DNA of 64,000 bases from Aquarana catesbeiana (GCF_042186555.1 NC_133324.1:65882703-65946702), one strand, 5' to 3'; counted from the stretch's first letter, positions 45,125 to 56,949 are shown. Numbers and translations: made by a program. The notes: a model not told the origin generated them from the sequence alone.

Positions 45125-46724
45125 GGACTATATACATTATCTCAAAAAAGTGAGTACACTCCTCACATTTTTGTAAATATTTTATTATATCTTTTCATGT
45201 GACAACACTGAAGAAATGACACTTTGCTACAATGTAAAGTAGTGAGTGAACAGCTTGTATAACAGTGTAAATTTGCTGTCCCCTCAAAATAACTCGACAC
45301 ACAGCCATTAATGTCTAAACCGCTGGCAACAAAAGTGAGTACACCCGTAAGTGAAAATGTCCAAATTGAGCCCAATTAGCCATTTTCCCTCCCCGTTGTC
45401 ATGTGACTCGTTAGTGTTACAAGGTCTCAGGTGTGAATGGGGATCAGGTGTGTCAAATTTGCTGTTATCGCTCTCACTCTCTCATACTGGTCACTGGAAG
45501 TTCAACATGGCACCTCATGGCAAAGAACTCTCTGAGGATCTGAACAAAAGAATTGTTGCTCTACATAAAGATGGCCTAGGCTATAAGAAGATTGCCAAGA
45601 CCCCGAAACGGAGCTGCAGCACGGTGGCCAAGACCATACAGTGGCTTAACAGGACAGGTTCCACTCAGAACAGGCCTCGCCATGGTCGACCAAAGAGGTT
45701 AAGTGCATGTGCTCAGCGCCATATCCAGAGGTTGTCTTTGGGAAATAGACGTATGAGTGCTGCCAGCATTGCTGCAGAGGTTGAAGGGGTGGGGGGTCAG
45801 CCTGTCAGTGCTCAGACCATACGCGACACACTGCATCAAATTGTTCTGCATGGCTGTCGTCCCAGAAGGAATCCTCTTCTAAAAATGATGCACAAGAAAG
45901 CCCGCAAACATGGATTACTGGAACCATGTCCTGTGGTCTGATGAGACCAAGATAAACTTATTTGGTTCAGATGGTGTAAAGTGTGTGTGGCGGCAACCAG
46001 GTGAGGAGTACAAAGACAAGTAAGTGTGTCTTGCTTACAGTCAAGCATGGTGGTGGGAGTATCATGGTCTGGGGCTGCATGAGTACTGCCGGCACTGAGG
46101 AGCTACAGTTCATTGAGGGAACCATGAATGCCAACATGTACTGTGACATACTGAAGCAGAGCATGATCCCCTCCCTTCGGAGACTGGGCCGCAGGGCAGT
46201 ATTCCAACATGATAACGACCCCAAGCACACCTCCAAGATGACCACTGCCTTGCTAAAGAAGCTGAGGATAAAGGTGATGGACTGGCCAAGCATGTCTCCA
46301 GACCTCAACTCTATTGAGCATCTGTGGGGCATCCTCAAATGGAAGGTGGAGGAGCGCAAGGTCTCTAACATCCACCAGCTCCGTAATATCATCATGGAGG
46401 AGTGGAAGAGGACTCCAGTGGCAACCTGTGAAGCTCTGGTGAACTCCATGCCCAAGAGGGTTAAGGCAGTGCTGGAAAATAATGATGTCCACACAAAATA
46501 TTGACACTTTGGGCCCAATTTGGACATTTTTACTTAGGGGTGTACTCACTTTTGTTGCCAGCAGTTTAGACATTACTGGCTGTGTGTTGAGTTATTTTGA
46601 GGGCACAGCAAATTTACACTGTTATACAAGCTGTACACTCACTACTTTACATTGTAGTAAAATGTAATTCACATGAATTGTGAATGTTGTCACATGAAAA
46701 GATATAATAAAATATTTACAAAAA
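45125..46724 (+). mobile_element. Tc1/mariner element with long terminal repeats
   Basis: Inverted repeats of about 220 bp (left TTGTAAATATTTTATTATAT to GCTGGCAACAAAAGTGAGTA, right the complement) bracket a transposase. The right end is shortened by about 25 bp relative to the left. The TGAGTACAC box occurs at both the outer and inner ends of the left arm, as in IR/DR-type Tc1 elements. The single-copy-like flanks show no clear TA duplication. Confidence 0.88.
45507..46504 (+). pseudogene. Tc1 transposase, two frameshifts
   Basis: The start at 45507 (MAPHGKELSEDLNKRIVALH) begins the paired-like helix-turn-helix DNA-binding region, followed by NRPRHGRPKRLSACAQR, a GRPR-type AT-hook. A deletion near 45908 shifts the frame before WSDETKINLFG, the first catalytic aspartate. 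A 4-base AAGT duplication near 46020 shifts it again. 45983-46504 then runs intact through FQHDNDPKHTS (second aspartate) and SIEHLWG (glutamate) to the stop. All three DDE residues are preserved. Length is close to the usual 340 residues. Confidence 0.92.
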
Positions 46725-46734
46725 AATGCAATTC

Positions 46735-46870
46735 TAAAGTCCACAATTTAAAGGTAGTAAACTTGAGGTTAGGGGGGAAAAAATGAAATGCCATTCTAAT
46801 ATTTATTGGTGATAATGGAGGGAATACAAAATAGAAAAGTATGAAATATTGGGTAAAATAATACTAATTT

Positions 46871-46911
<41 letters not shown>

Positions 46912-47121
46912 AATAATAATAATAATAATACCTGCTGAGGTGTTGCTATTGCTTGAAGCAGAACCTTTATTTTTTTAGTTAGCTTGATACCCCATAAGAA
47001 ATTCCTAAAAATTAAATGGCTTTACATTCTGAAAGACCAATTGCAGGATTGAATTTGCTGTTTATGAAATCTTTAAATGCACTACAGTCCAATATTGCTG
47101 GTAATTGTCAATAATAATAAT
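46735..47121. other. No gene; trinucleotide repeat inside
   Basis: Short AT-rich region holding (TTA)n followed by (ATA)n at 46872-46930, which can fold on itself. Nothing else recognised. Confidence 0.6.
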
Positions 47122-48439
47122 TAGGGATGGGCGGAAGACCCCCAGGTTCAGTTCGCACCAGAACACCTCTAACAGGCAAAAAGTTCTAGCGAACATGCGA
47201 ACGCTATTGAAGTCTATGGGACACGAACATAAAAAAATCAAAAGTCCTCATTTTAAAGGCTTATATGCAAGTTATTGCCATAAAAAGTGTATGGGGACCC
47301 GGTTACTGCCCTGGGGGACTTGTATCAATAGAAAAAACTGTTTTTAAAACTATCATTTTTTCAGGAGCAGTGATTTTAATGAAACAATAAAAAATAAATA
47401 TTCCTTCAAATTTCATGCCTGGAAGGGTCCCCTTAGTCTGCCTGTAAAGTGGCGAATCTGTGCGATGTGTAGAATATGCCCACAGCAATAATGACATTTC
47501 TAAAGGAAAAAAATTCATTTAAACTTGCTGTATTGTATTGCTGGCTCCCAGCAATATAGATGAAAAAAAAATGAAAAAAAAAAAAAACGACGTAGGGTCC
47601 TCTTCCCAGTCTATACCAGGCCCTTTGGGTATGGTATGGATTTTAAGGGGAACTCCATGACAAAATAAAAAAAAAAAATGTTGTGTGTTCCCCCCCCAAA
47701 TCCATACCAGACCCTTATCTGTGCATGCAGCCTGGCATCTCAGGATATGGGGGGTGGGGTGGGGTGGACAAGGGCCTCTACCCGACAACCCTGGCCGGTG
47801 GTTGTTGGGGTCTGCGGGGCGGGGGCTTAACAAGATCTGGAAGCCCCCCTTAATAAGGGGGCCCCCAGATCCCAGCCCCCGCCCCATGTGAATGGGTATC
47901 GGGTACATTGTACCCCTACCTATTCACCAAAAAAAGTGTCAAAAAGGAAAAACCACAAGAGACAGTTTTTGACAATTCCTTTATTAAAAAAGAAAAAAGA
48001 ATAAAAAAAAAAAAAATGTCCCATGATGTACATCCACCGTCAATCACGGCGCCCGTCGGACCCAAAAAATAGAAAAAAAAACGGTCAGGGTTGTTGGGAA
48101 GAGGCTCTTGTCCCCATCAACATGGGGACAAGGTGCTTTGTGGGGCACCCCAAAGCACCCTCCCCATGTTGAGGGCAAGTGGCCTGGTATGGATTTTGGG
48201 GGGGCGCACGCCATTTTTTAAAACAATTTTGGCATGGAGATCCCCTTAAAAACAATGCCAGAACCAAAAGGCCTGATATGACCCTTTGGTTCTGGCATTG
48301 AAGCCCACGCCATTTTTTAAAAAAGTTTTAGCGTGGAGTTCCCCTTAAAATCCATGCCAGAACCAAAGGGCCTAGTATGGATTTTGGGGGGACCCCACGC
48401 CGTTTTTTTTCTTAATTCTGTCGTAGGGTTCCCCTAACC

Positions 48440-48702
48440 ACTTCAATACACTGTATTATATACTCTGCACTGCACTATATGCTCTGCACTGTATTATATA
48501 TACTACACTGACTGCACCATATATTCTCCACTGTATTATATATATACTACACTGACTGCACTAAATACTCTGCAATGTATTATATATACTACACTAATAG
48601 CACTATACAATATATACTACACTGACTGCACTATATACTCTGAACTGTATTAGATATACTACACTGACTCCACTATATATTCTCCACTGTATTATATACT
48701 AG
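48440..48702. repeat. Tandem TACACTGACTGCACTATATA array, left half
   Basis: About ten imperfect units (TATATACTACACTGACTGCA with TACTCTGCACTGTATTA) run up to the palindromic insertion. Further units resume at 50613-50690. Confidence 0.85.
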
Positions 48703-50098
48703 CTTATATTTTATTTTGTATAATGTAGAAAATCCAGCAGTTTATATATACAGTTACATTGCATAGATGTTTATGAGCAACGGTGTTGTCACGTGCATGG
48801 AGTGTTCAAGTTTGGGTACTCATATAAATTTAGGATTAAAAAAATATATAAAAGGTGTATTTACATGCAAGGTTTTAATTCATACTGTATGTCACTTTGA
48901 ACCATTGTGGTCTCAAATACGTATAGCTTGACTTACCCATAAACTGTGGACGGAAGACACCAGCTCAGAGAGACATGGATTTGGCCTTTGTGCCCGTGGG
49001 GACACTCTACCGCACCACGGCGTGGGAAAAATGGCAGAAGAAAAGCCCCTGTGTATGAATAAGGGGATCTAATGAATGTGGTCAGCTGAATGTAAAGAGA
49101 GGGGAGGGGGGGAATTAGAAAAAATAATAATGGTGGGTAGCGAAAGGGAGGGGGAAAAGGGGGGCGAAAGAAAGGGAGGGGAGGGGGGGAAGAGAAAAGG
49201 GGAAGAAGGGAGGGGAGGGGGAGAGAGAGGGGAAAGAATGGGAAGGAAAAAGGGGTGGAGGGCAAAATGGGGGAGCGAAGGGGGGGAGAGGAGAGAGGGT
49301 AGAAAAAGGGAAGGGGTAGGGGGGTTGTGGAGAGGTGAGGAAAGAAGGGGGAAAGGGGAAAAAAGACAGGGAAAGGGAGGAAGGGAAGGGTGTGAAAGGA
49401 AAGGGGAAGGGACATGAAAAGAAGGAAGGAAAGAAGAAAGTGGGTGAAAAACCATATGGGGGGAGAAAGAGGGGAGTGTGTGTGAGGTGGGATAAATGAA
49501 GTGTCAAGGGAATCCCCCCTTTCACTCCCCTATTTTGCCCTCCGCCCCTTTTTCCTTCCCCTTCTTTCCCCTCTCTCTCCCCCTCCCCTCCCTTCTTCCC
49601 CTTTTCTCTTCCCCCCTCCCCTCCCTTTTTTTCGCCCCCCTTTTCCCACTCCCTTTCGCTACCCACCATTATTATTTTTTTCTCATTCCCCCCTCCCCTC
49701 TCTTTACATTCAACTGACTACATTCATTAGATCCCCTTATTCATACACAGGGGCTTTTCTTCCGCCATTTTTCCTCCGCCGTGGTGCGGTGGAGCGTCCC
49801 CACGGGCACAAAGGCCAAATCCATGTCTCTCTGAGCCGGTGTCTTCCGTCCACAGTTTATGGGTAAGTCGAGCTTTACGCATTTGAGACCACAATGGTTC
49901 ATAGTGACATACAGTGAGAATTAAAACCTTGCATGTAAATACAGCTTTTATATATTTTTTTAATCCTAAATTTATATGAGTACCCAAACTTGAACACTCC
50001 ATGCACGTGACAACACCGTTGCTCATAAACATCTATGCAATGTAACTGTATGTATACACCGCTGTATATCTATATTATATAAAATAAAATATAAGCTG
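48703..50098. repeat. Large inverted repeat, about 575-bp arms
   Basis: The left arm 48703-49280 (AGCTTATATTTTATTTTGTA ... TTGGCCTTTGTGCCCG ... GGAGGGCAAAATGGGGGA) is the complement of the right arm 49527-50098, at roughly 90 percent identity by eye. A purine-rich spacer of about 245 bp separates them. The inner third of each arm is almost pure purine (left) or pyrimidine (right). The Ser/Pro/Phe and Gly/Glu/Arg frames through the tract are not genes. Confidence 0.92.
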
Positions 50099-50283
50099 CA
50101 TTAACAAATGGTATATATGATATGATATCTATGTACATCTATGTATCACTGTATCCCTTTTTTTCTTTCTTTCTCTCTTTTTTTTTTTGTATTTTTCATT
50201 CCTCATGTTAAATCAAGTTTCTTATATATTGTTCATTGATATCTCTAGAATTTATATGATATCCATTGTGCTGCTGCCCTCAA

Positions 50284-50323
50284 GGCCCTGACGGAGCAGA
50301 ACTGTCTGTGAAATGCGTAGGCC
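50284..50323 (+). ncRNA. Hammerhead-like motif
   Basis: GGCC, CTGACGGAG, a short hairpin (CAGA-ACTG-TCTG), TGAAATGCGTA, GGCC: the two GGCC boxes form stem I, CUGACGG approximates CUGAYGA, and GAAAUGCG approximates GAAACGCG. It lies 185 bp after the palindrome. Confidence 0.45.
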
Positions 50324-50898
50324 ATATCTGCTTTACTGTGTTTGGCATTAGCACACCCTGACTTCAAGATTCCAAAATTGTATCTTATTTTTAACCTGTT
50401 CATTCTTAGATCATTTTGCCGTTTGGCAGATGAATAAAGTTTGTATAATTTTCTATAAATTTCAGTATGTGTATATTTTTTATTAAACTCCTCTGAGGCA
50501 CAATCAAAGTCCCATCCTGTTCTAAATCCCTTTTTTTTAAACATAGTTGTATACTCTTAGGGGATGGTGCCTCTGCAGGAGTACTTGTGACACGTCTACC
50601 CCAACGTTTATACATATATACTACACTGACTTCACTATATACTCTTAACTGTATTATATATTCTACACTGACTGACTGCACACTACACTAATTACCTGGC
50701 TAATCTCCATTCATTTACTATATTCGGCCGCTGTGCAAGCAGCAGCCTTATATAGTGTGGGGCGTGGACTTAGCCCCTGAGCCATGATTGCCTTTGGCCA
50801 ATCATGGCTCTCACAACACATCACGCTGTGATTGGACAAATCATACAGGTCAGGTGCATGATTTGGCCAATCAGCAGCTGTCAATGCAGATGAGAATC

Positions 50899-51631
50899 CT
50901 GTGTAAGCTCCAAAGTGCAACTTGGGAGCTAATACAGGGCTTCTGCCCTTTGTTCCTGGCAGGGGAGTGAAGGGAATATAAGTATGTGCAGGTAGTAAAA
51001 GAGTGATTACATAATTTGGACCTATTCCTCCCACCGTAGTATTGCAACAGGTTCTGTTCTTTGAGTGGAGAGAGCTGGGAATAATGCTAACTGATATGAG
51101 GCCAGCAGAGGCACAGAACACAGGAGGTTATTAACTAATGATTTCTGGCAGGATCATCTTTTTTTTCTTTTCTGCACTTACCAAACAGATATAGTAAAAT
51201 ATTTTCTGTAGTACTGTAGATTTAAAGAGATTCTGTTAAAAAAATACCCCGAAAAATCAAGTACCGGTATTTTAAATGCCTGCAGTCTTTTGCTTTTCAT
51301 AAATTATTTGTATTCACTTGCAATTTGCCTCTAAACTTGCTAGCAAGTCTGACTGTAATATGAATTGTGTAACCAGGTTGTGAACTTCAGAAAAGGACTC
51401 CAGATGGAAATTAGTGTAGCGCTACCCCCGGAGGAGCTGTTTGGTCATTTGTTTCTCTGTTCTCCCTTGACCGGTGAACAACATCGGCTCCTTTGATACA
51501 CCAGGTTAAACAAATAGAAGCTGCAATACTGTTAGGAGCACAAAAAATAAATACTCCGCACAAAACTACAATTCAGTATCAGGAAGCAGACACCAGACTG
51601 GTTAGTGAAAACAAAACCTAAATATTTTATT
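50899..51631. other. No gene recognised
   Basis: Low-information region between two elements. 51380-51631 has an LTR-like flavour (GAGGAGCTGTTTGGTCATTT) but no partner end was found. Confidence 0.35.
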
Positions 51632-51635
51632 TTAA

Positions 51636-52045
51636 AATAACAAACATGTCATACTTACCTGCTCTGTGCAGCGGTTTTGCACAGAGCAGCCCTGATCCTC
51701 CTCTTCTTGGGTCCCTCGCTGGAACTCTTGGCCCCTCCCTGCTGCCAAGTGCCCCCGGTATAAGCTAACACACAGAGCCGCAGCTCGGCCCCGTCCCCTC
51801 CCTCCTCATTGGCTCACTGGCGGTGATTGACAGCAGTGGGGGCCAATGGCTCCCGCTGCTGTCAGAGCCAATGAGGAGGGAGAGTTCCTGGAGAGCTGAG
51901 GTTCTCCTACACATTGCTGGACCACAATGGGGCTCAGGCAAGTATTAGGGGGGCTTGGGGGGGGGGGGACTGCTGCACAGAGAAGGCTTGTTACCTTCAT
52001 GCATGGAATGCATGAAGGTAAAAAACCTTGAGCCTTTACAAACAC
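51636..52045. mobile_element. TTAA-flanked MITE
   Basis: The element is 410 bp between TTAA (51632-51635) and TTAA (52046-52049). Ends are AATAACAAACATG and, on the reverse strand, AGTGTTTGTAAAGG. The interior contains inverted pairs (CTCTGTGCAGCGGTTTTGCA, CCCTCCTCATTGGCTC with GAGCCAATGAGGAGGG). Non-coding; piggyBac-type target. Confidence 0.6.
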
Positions 52046-52049
52046 TTTA

Positions 52050-53769
52050 ATATATTGTTATGAATTAAAGTAGATGGCAGTTGGTTCATAAATGAGTAAA
52101 TATAGAATAGATAATCACAGTTCGCTAGACAATATGATTGCTAGCTTATAGCAGTTTGGTATGGCATTCTTTATAGTTGAGGTAATCTATATCTGGCAAA
52201 CTACACATCAACATAAAGCAATGGCATAGATAACTTTAACTACAATGGTAAATGGTGCTGTAATAACTTTCCTGCAACCTGTATACTATACAGTACTGCT
52301 ACAGTGCACTCTAGGAATTACTATGACAAGACCCAGGTCCTACTGCAGCGGTACCCCCTACTATAGGCACAAGTGAAGTCCTTGTAGAGGAGCTAAATAG
52401 AGAGACAGTCCTTTGCCCTAATTCTTCAGCTGGCTAATGTTGGGGCCCAGTCTTTTTTGGTGGTGCATATAAGTACAGTCCCAGTAAAGTCTGCATGCAG
52501 TGATAAAGGCTGGTAATCAAGTGTCCAGTCCCTATGTGCCCAGTCTCTACTAGCAGCAACAGGTCTATGGCAGTAGTGCCTTCTCACCAATCCCAACATT
52601 ACAGCTGCAACAGTCTGCCTGAAGTAGCTCCAGTTCTCAGCCCAGAGATTAATAGCACTCTGGTCTCCCTGCAGCCACACACTGTGCCCCAGTGATGTAG
52701 CTTAGTTCTCAGCCCTTGCGCCCACAGGTGGCGTGCACACAGAGTGATGGATGTGCACACTCCCATTTCCTGTGCCGCAGGGGAAGCTGTTCAGTCTGCA
52801 GTCTAGGAAAACACAGTTCCTTTCTTCCCTTTATCACTGTCTCTCTGTCTGGGAACTGTAGTTCAATGGTCCATAGGTTTCCACAGCATGGCTCCTTTTC
52901 TGAACTTCAACTCCCACAGTCCAAAGTGGCAAGCATACAAATCTCTTGAGCTCCTTCATCTTGTTAGCTCCACCTGGTGGGTGGAGGTGACATAACGCTA
53001 GTCTAGCTGCAGCACAGTGTCCTAGATTTGCTCTTTTACTCTAGCCAAACACCTGTATACATTAGTATTAAGGTAGTTTATTAACCAAAAGAAATTATCC
53101 TAAAAAAAACAAAAAAATTAACAGTAACTTCAAAAGTCTATCGAGCCCTCTATTGGTAAGTCAAACTTCTCCTGAACGGAAATTATTCTTTTTTAGACCA
53201 GATAGATACACTTTGTTTTGAGCCCCAGTCTTCTTTGACATTTGGGAATCGATCCACACAAACTGTTTCAATTTTAGTTGGTTAAAATTATAGCAGGTAT
53301 AAGTTGACACTTCTGCAGTTATCTTCTGAAGTTCAGGTTCCTCAGTAAATAGCGTGTAATGAGATCAGGATTTTATTTACTAGTTAATAGACAGGGTGTA
53401 GTCTTTAGCAATCAGTAACAGGAGCTAACGCATATTTTTCAAGTTTAAGCTGACCGAGCTGGTCCAAATGAACTATTTCAATTACATAAATATTTGGAGC
53501 TGTATGTGCTTTATTATACCGTCTGCTGCCAAAATTATATAGAGTTGGGTTGATTGCTTCTCCGCCATTCAGGAAGTCTTGTATTTGTATTATTCAGAAC
53601 AGGATTTCCTCTGATTGGCCAAGATGGAGAGGCAGGTAGATGACATGATTACTACTTTGGCCAATCAGAGGAAGCCTTGTGTTCATTGTGTAGCGCACCT
53701 CCTTAAGGGCCGCAAGTAACTGGAATCTCCCACCCTGCACAGCCAAGCACATCGCATTTCCACAGTCAC
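52050..53769. other. Unresolved repetitive DNA with one hairpin
   Basis: No coding sequence recognised. A perfect 17-bp inverted repeat, TTCCTCTGATTGGCCAA at 53605-53621 and its complement at 53657-53673, surrounds a 35-bp loop. Promoter-like words (GATTGGCCAA) are typical of repeats elsewhere in this window. Confidence 0.45.
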
Positions 53770-54829
53770 GCTTGAGTCATAGAACAGTACGTAAATTTGT
53801 TTTTTTTGTTTTTGTTTTATTGAAGGATAATAACTTGGATAGTCCTATATATAGCCTATATACACTCCACCTCACTACTCTAGCTCTCACTTGTTTGCAG
53901 AACTCCACTGGCACACTGTTAGTGAATCTGACAAAACACTCAGTCAGATCACAGCAAAAGCCTGTTACACGCAGGAACTTGAGGCCCCTTAGATGTGTGG
54001 CGAAAAAAAATGGTGTCCACAACGAATCACTCCTCCTGTGGCTGCTGACCCCAGCACCTCTGGGACCCTCCTGACTAACGTCTCCACAGTCCTCCAGACT
54101 GATACTCTCTCCACAGTCCTCCCAGGCTGAACACATACCAGCCCACCTGGCTGACTTCTAGAGATCTCACAGACATGATGACCTGCTCCCGCTGTACTCT
54201 CTCCTTGCTCCCGTGCCTCCAGGAAGGGTTTCTTCTGTGTTTTGCGGGGGATCCTTCCAGCACCCGAGCCCCAGAACCGAGGTCACCTCCCCCCAGACTA
54301 GGGGGTGCCCTGCAAGAGCCCCCGACATACTCCTCAGCACTCCTTCTGCCATCTGACCCCCTGCTGGCATGGCTCACTTATTTATGAGGTGAATCTACCC
54401 CCTGCCAGCCCAACTTAGGGGGATTGGCCAGCGTCCTTCTAAAAATGCATGACAGCCCCTCCTAGATTCCACCAACTACATCCAGAACCTTCTCCAAGGT
54501 TCCAGAAAACAGGGGGAGGCACCAGAAGATCTGTCAGATGAGTCACCCAGCCTCTCTGAGTCCCTCAACCCTGACCCAGATTCAGCCCAGGCCTGGCTCT
54601 TCGCCAAGTCAATTTACCTACACTAGCAAATAAACTATATAAACTTTCTCGTCCAACTTCATTGAGTGGCCATGTGTTTTCATGAGTGATCTGAGACAGA
54701 ATAGTTTTCTTCCAATACTGGAATCCCCATTGTATAATGCTATCATATCCCATCTCAAGGGTCTCTTCTCCAGGGAGAATAAGTGTAATGGAAATTTGTA
54801 AGTTCTGTAAATAATTGTATTCTATTTTG
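53770..54829. other. No gene recognised
   Basis: Several 60-120 codon frames exist on both strands (for example 53777-54136 minus, 54075-54377 minus) but none shows a domain. Short duplications such as GTCTCCACAGTCCTCCAGAC and CTCTCCACAGTCCTCCCAGG suggest an LTR or other old repeat. Confidence 0.35.
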
Positions 54830-55085
54830 TATGTATTGCACACTGCCCTCACTGTGCACACGGCGCTAATAATGTTTTCAGTACATGTTTACATTCTTTC
54901 GAGTCCTGATTAGAATTAGCCTGCCTATGTAACGCCCCTTGTTACCATAAACGTACAATTGTAATATTAATGTGATACCTACATAATCATGTGTATAAAA
55001 GCCTTCAATTGCGTCATAATAAAGCAGAACAGTAATTTGGAAAGATGCTGAGCGTATCTTTTGTGTCTGTTCCCTACTGCAGTAG
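54830..55085 (+). promoter_or_regulatory. LTR-like segment with TATA and polyA signals
   Basis: TGTATAAAAGCC at 54992-55003 and AATAAA at 55018-55023 are followed by GTCTGTTCCCTACTGCA. A closely spaced TATA box and polyadenylation signal fit a compact retroelement LTR. Ends and a duplicated target were not found, so a solo LTR is only one reading. Confidence 0.35.
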
Positions 55086-55164
55086 TTATTATTAATTTGG
55101 AACCACTAATCAATATGAGGATAGGAGTTGCCTATCATCAATTTAACCAAGTCAATAAGTTTAA

Positions 55165-55440
55165 TGGTTGTAGTCATTCCTTGTAACTGAGGTCCTCATC
55201 CCTCTTATAAGCTTTGTTGCCCTTCTCTGGACTATTTCCAGTTCTAGTACATCCTTCCTGATGACCAGAACTAGACGGCATACTCAAGATATGGCCGAAC
55301 CAGAGTTTTGTAAAGTGGTAGAATTGTAGTTTTAGCTCTTGAGTAAATACCTGTTTTAATGCAAGCTAATATTCTGCTGGCCTTGCTTGCTGCAGCTTGG
55401 CATTGTAAGCTATTGATGAGTCTATCATCAGCCACCTAAA
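55165..55440 (-). mobile_element. CR1-type LINE 3' end, minus strand
   Basis: Words such as TTGCCCTTCTCTGGACTATT, CAGAACTAGACGGCATACTC, AGATATGGCCGAACCAGAGT and CTGCTGGCCTTGCTTGCTGC are those of the conserved 3' region of vertebrate CR1-type LINEs read on the opposite strand. Only the 3' end is present, as expected from 5' truncation. Confidence 0.75.
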
Positions 55441-55499
55441 AACAGGAACCATGGAAGAGAGTAAGAAGACTCCTCTGCAGTGCACACAAAGGTGACTCT

Positions 55500-56625
55500 A
55501 AAGGACCCTGTAGAAGTATGGGGCCACCCAAAAAAGAGAAACCAGAGAAGAAAATATTTCTGAAAAAAAAACATCAATTGCAGCCTCACTGTGCCCATCA
55601 AATGCAACCACTGTGCCATCAATTGCAGCCACTGTGCCCATCAAATGCAGCCACTGTGCCCATCAATTGCAGCCACTGTGCCCATCAAATGCAGCCACTG
55701 TGCCCATCAATTGCAGCCACTATGCCATCAAAAGCAGCCACTGTGCCATCAAATGCAGCCACTGTGCCATCAATTGCCACCACTGTGCCATCAAATGCAG
55801 CCATATGTGCCATCAATTGCAGCCACTGCGCCCATCAAATGCAGCCACTGTGCCCCATCAAATGCAGCTACTGTGTCATCAAATGCAGCCATTGTGCCCA
55901 TCAATTGCAGCCACTGTGTCATCAAATTCAGCCACTGTGCCCATCAATTGCAGCCAATGTGCCATCAAATGCGGCCATTGTGGCCTTCAAATGCAGCCAC
56001 TGTGACCATCAAATGCAGCCACAGTGCCCATCAATTGCAGCCACTGTGCAATCAAATGTGGCTACTGTGCCCATCAAATGCCGCCATTGTGCCCATCAAA
56101 TGCCACCATTGTGCCCCATCAAATGCAGCCACTGTGACCCCTGCCTGCCCGCTGTCTGACGGGCACTTACCTAAACTTGGTGGCGGGTCAGGCAGCGGCG
56201 AGCTGTGTCCTCCATGCTTCCTCACTGTGTCTCCTATTGCTTCCTGCTAGGGGCCCAATAGCAGCACCTGTCCTTTCAGCCAATCAGGTGATGGGTATCA
56301 GACCCTCGCTACCTGATTGGCGGAGAGGCAGTTCAGTGTTAGAAAAACAAATATTCATTTGCTTTTCTAACACACCTGGGTGGGCTCTGAGTGCAATGCT
56401 CTGTGCTCCGAGTTCACTTTTTTTGAAGCCTTTTAGAGCCTATGGCTCTAATCAGGTGCTTCAAAAATACACCCCCGCCGTTGTAATTCAGGTGCCTGGC
56501 GTCCTTAAAGAGGCCGGAAGCCTGAATAGGGGGTGGCGGCAATGGATAGATTCTATCCACTCTATATAGAGAGGGTGGCTGGAGAGTGGGGGCGGCGCCC
56601 GTGCGCCCTTAATGGACGGGCCTCC
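55500..56625. mobile_element. Array-bearing element related to the 7.5-kb hAT
   Basis: It opens with GGGGCCACCCAAAAAAGAGA, has a 22-bp minisatellite, then non-repetitive DNA ending GGCGGCGCCCGTGCGCCCTT and ATGGACGGGC. This resembles the right end GGGGCGCCCATGCGCCCCCT, ATGGACAGGC of the 7513-9172 element. The GCCACTG terminus is missing and no duplicated target was found, so it is probably a truncated copy. Confidence 0.5.
55588..56137. repeat. 22-bp minisatellite
   Basis: About 24 units of CCCATCAAATGCAGCCACTG then TG. Many alternate with ATTGCAG versions, giving a partial 44-46 bp higher-order unit. The His/Gln/Pro-rich frames of 130-219 codons are repeat by-products. Confidence 0.95.
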
Positions 56626-56785
56626 CCTGATGGCGCCGCGCTGCCGTCTCCCAGAAGTGGGGACGGGGACCTGTCAAAAACAGGTACCCATTCCCCCCTC
56701 CCCCCCCTGAAAGGTGCCAAATGTGGCACCGGAGCGGGGGAGGAAGTAAATAAGTGGAAGTTCCACTTTTGGGTGGAACTCGGCT
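56626..56785. mobile_element. Possible TTAA MITE fragment
   Basis: The hairpin GGAAGTTCCACTTTTGGGTG with GGAACTCGGC ends at TTAA (56786-56789), the layout of a MITE end; the other end was not found. Confidence 0.35.
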
Positions 56786-56949
56786 TTAAGTTGCACTTCA
56801 AGTTTTTTCCCTTCACAGGTAAAAGAGTTCCACTGGGTTCAACCCAGTCTCAAATACAGGTGAATGAGATACATCGCTGCTCAGACAGCAGCTCCTGTAG
56901 GCAAGATTCAAAAAGTGAAAGTCCAGCAAAACTTGGCACACGGCAGGAT

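Larger units (their letters stand above)
48703..50612 (+). mobile_element. Palindromic retroelement insertion
   Basis: This block separates two halves of one tandem array. It consists of a 1.4-kb inverted repeat (48703-50098) followed by about 500 bp with a hammerhead-like core at 50284-50323, TTGCCGTTTGGCAGATGAAT, and GAGGCACAATCAAAGTCCCA. The layout (terminal segment plus inverted copy) resembles Penelope-like insertions. No RT or GIY-YIG coding remains. Confidence 0.6.
47122..50898. mobile_element. hAT non-autonomous element, split and right-truncated
   Basis: It starts TAGGGATGGGCGGAAGACCC followed by GTTCGCACCAGAAC, as in the 3805 and 33686 elements. It includes CCAGGCCCTTTGGGTATGGT blocks, a 24-bp tandem array (48440-48702 and 50613-50690) and near the right the GGCCTTATATAGTGTGGG and CTGTGATTGG words that also occur at 5880-6000. 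The CATCCCTA right end is missing, truncated near 50898. A palindromic retroelement is inserted inside the array. Confidence 0.75.

Noticed and set aside
48933..49866. Pro/Ser/Phe-rich and Gly/Glu/Arg-rich frames
   Set aside because: Low-complexity translation of the purine/pyrimidine palindrome.
53777..54377. Minus-strand frames of 100-119 codons as a host exon
   Set aside because: No domain, no splice-site support and LTR-like repeats in the neighbourhood; coding not supported.
55518..56250. His/Gln/Pro-rich frames of up to 219 codons in three frames
   Set aside because: Translations of the 22-bp minisatellite in all three frames; no coding signature.
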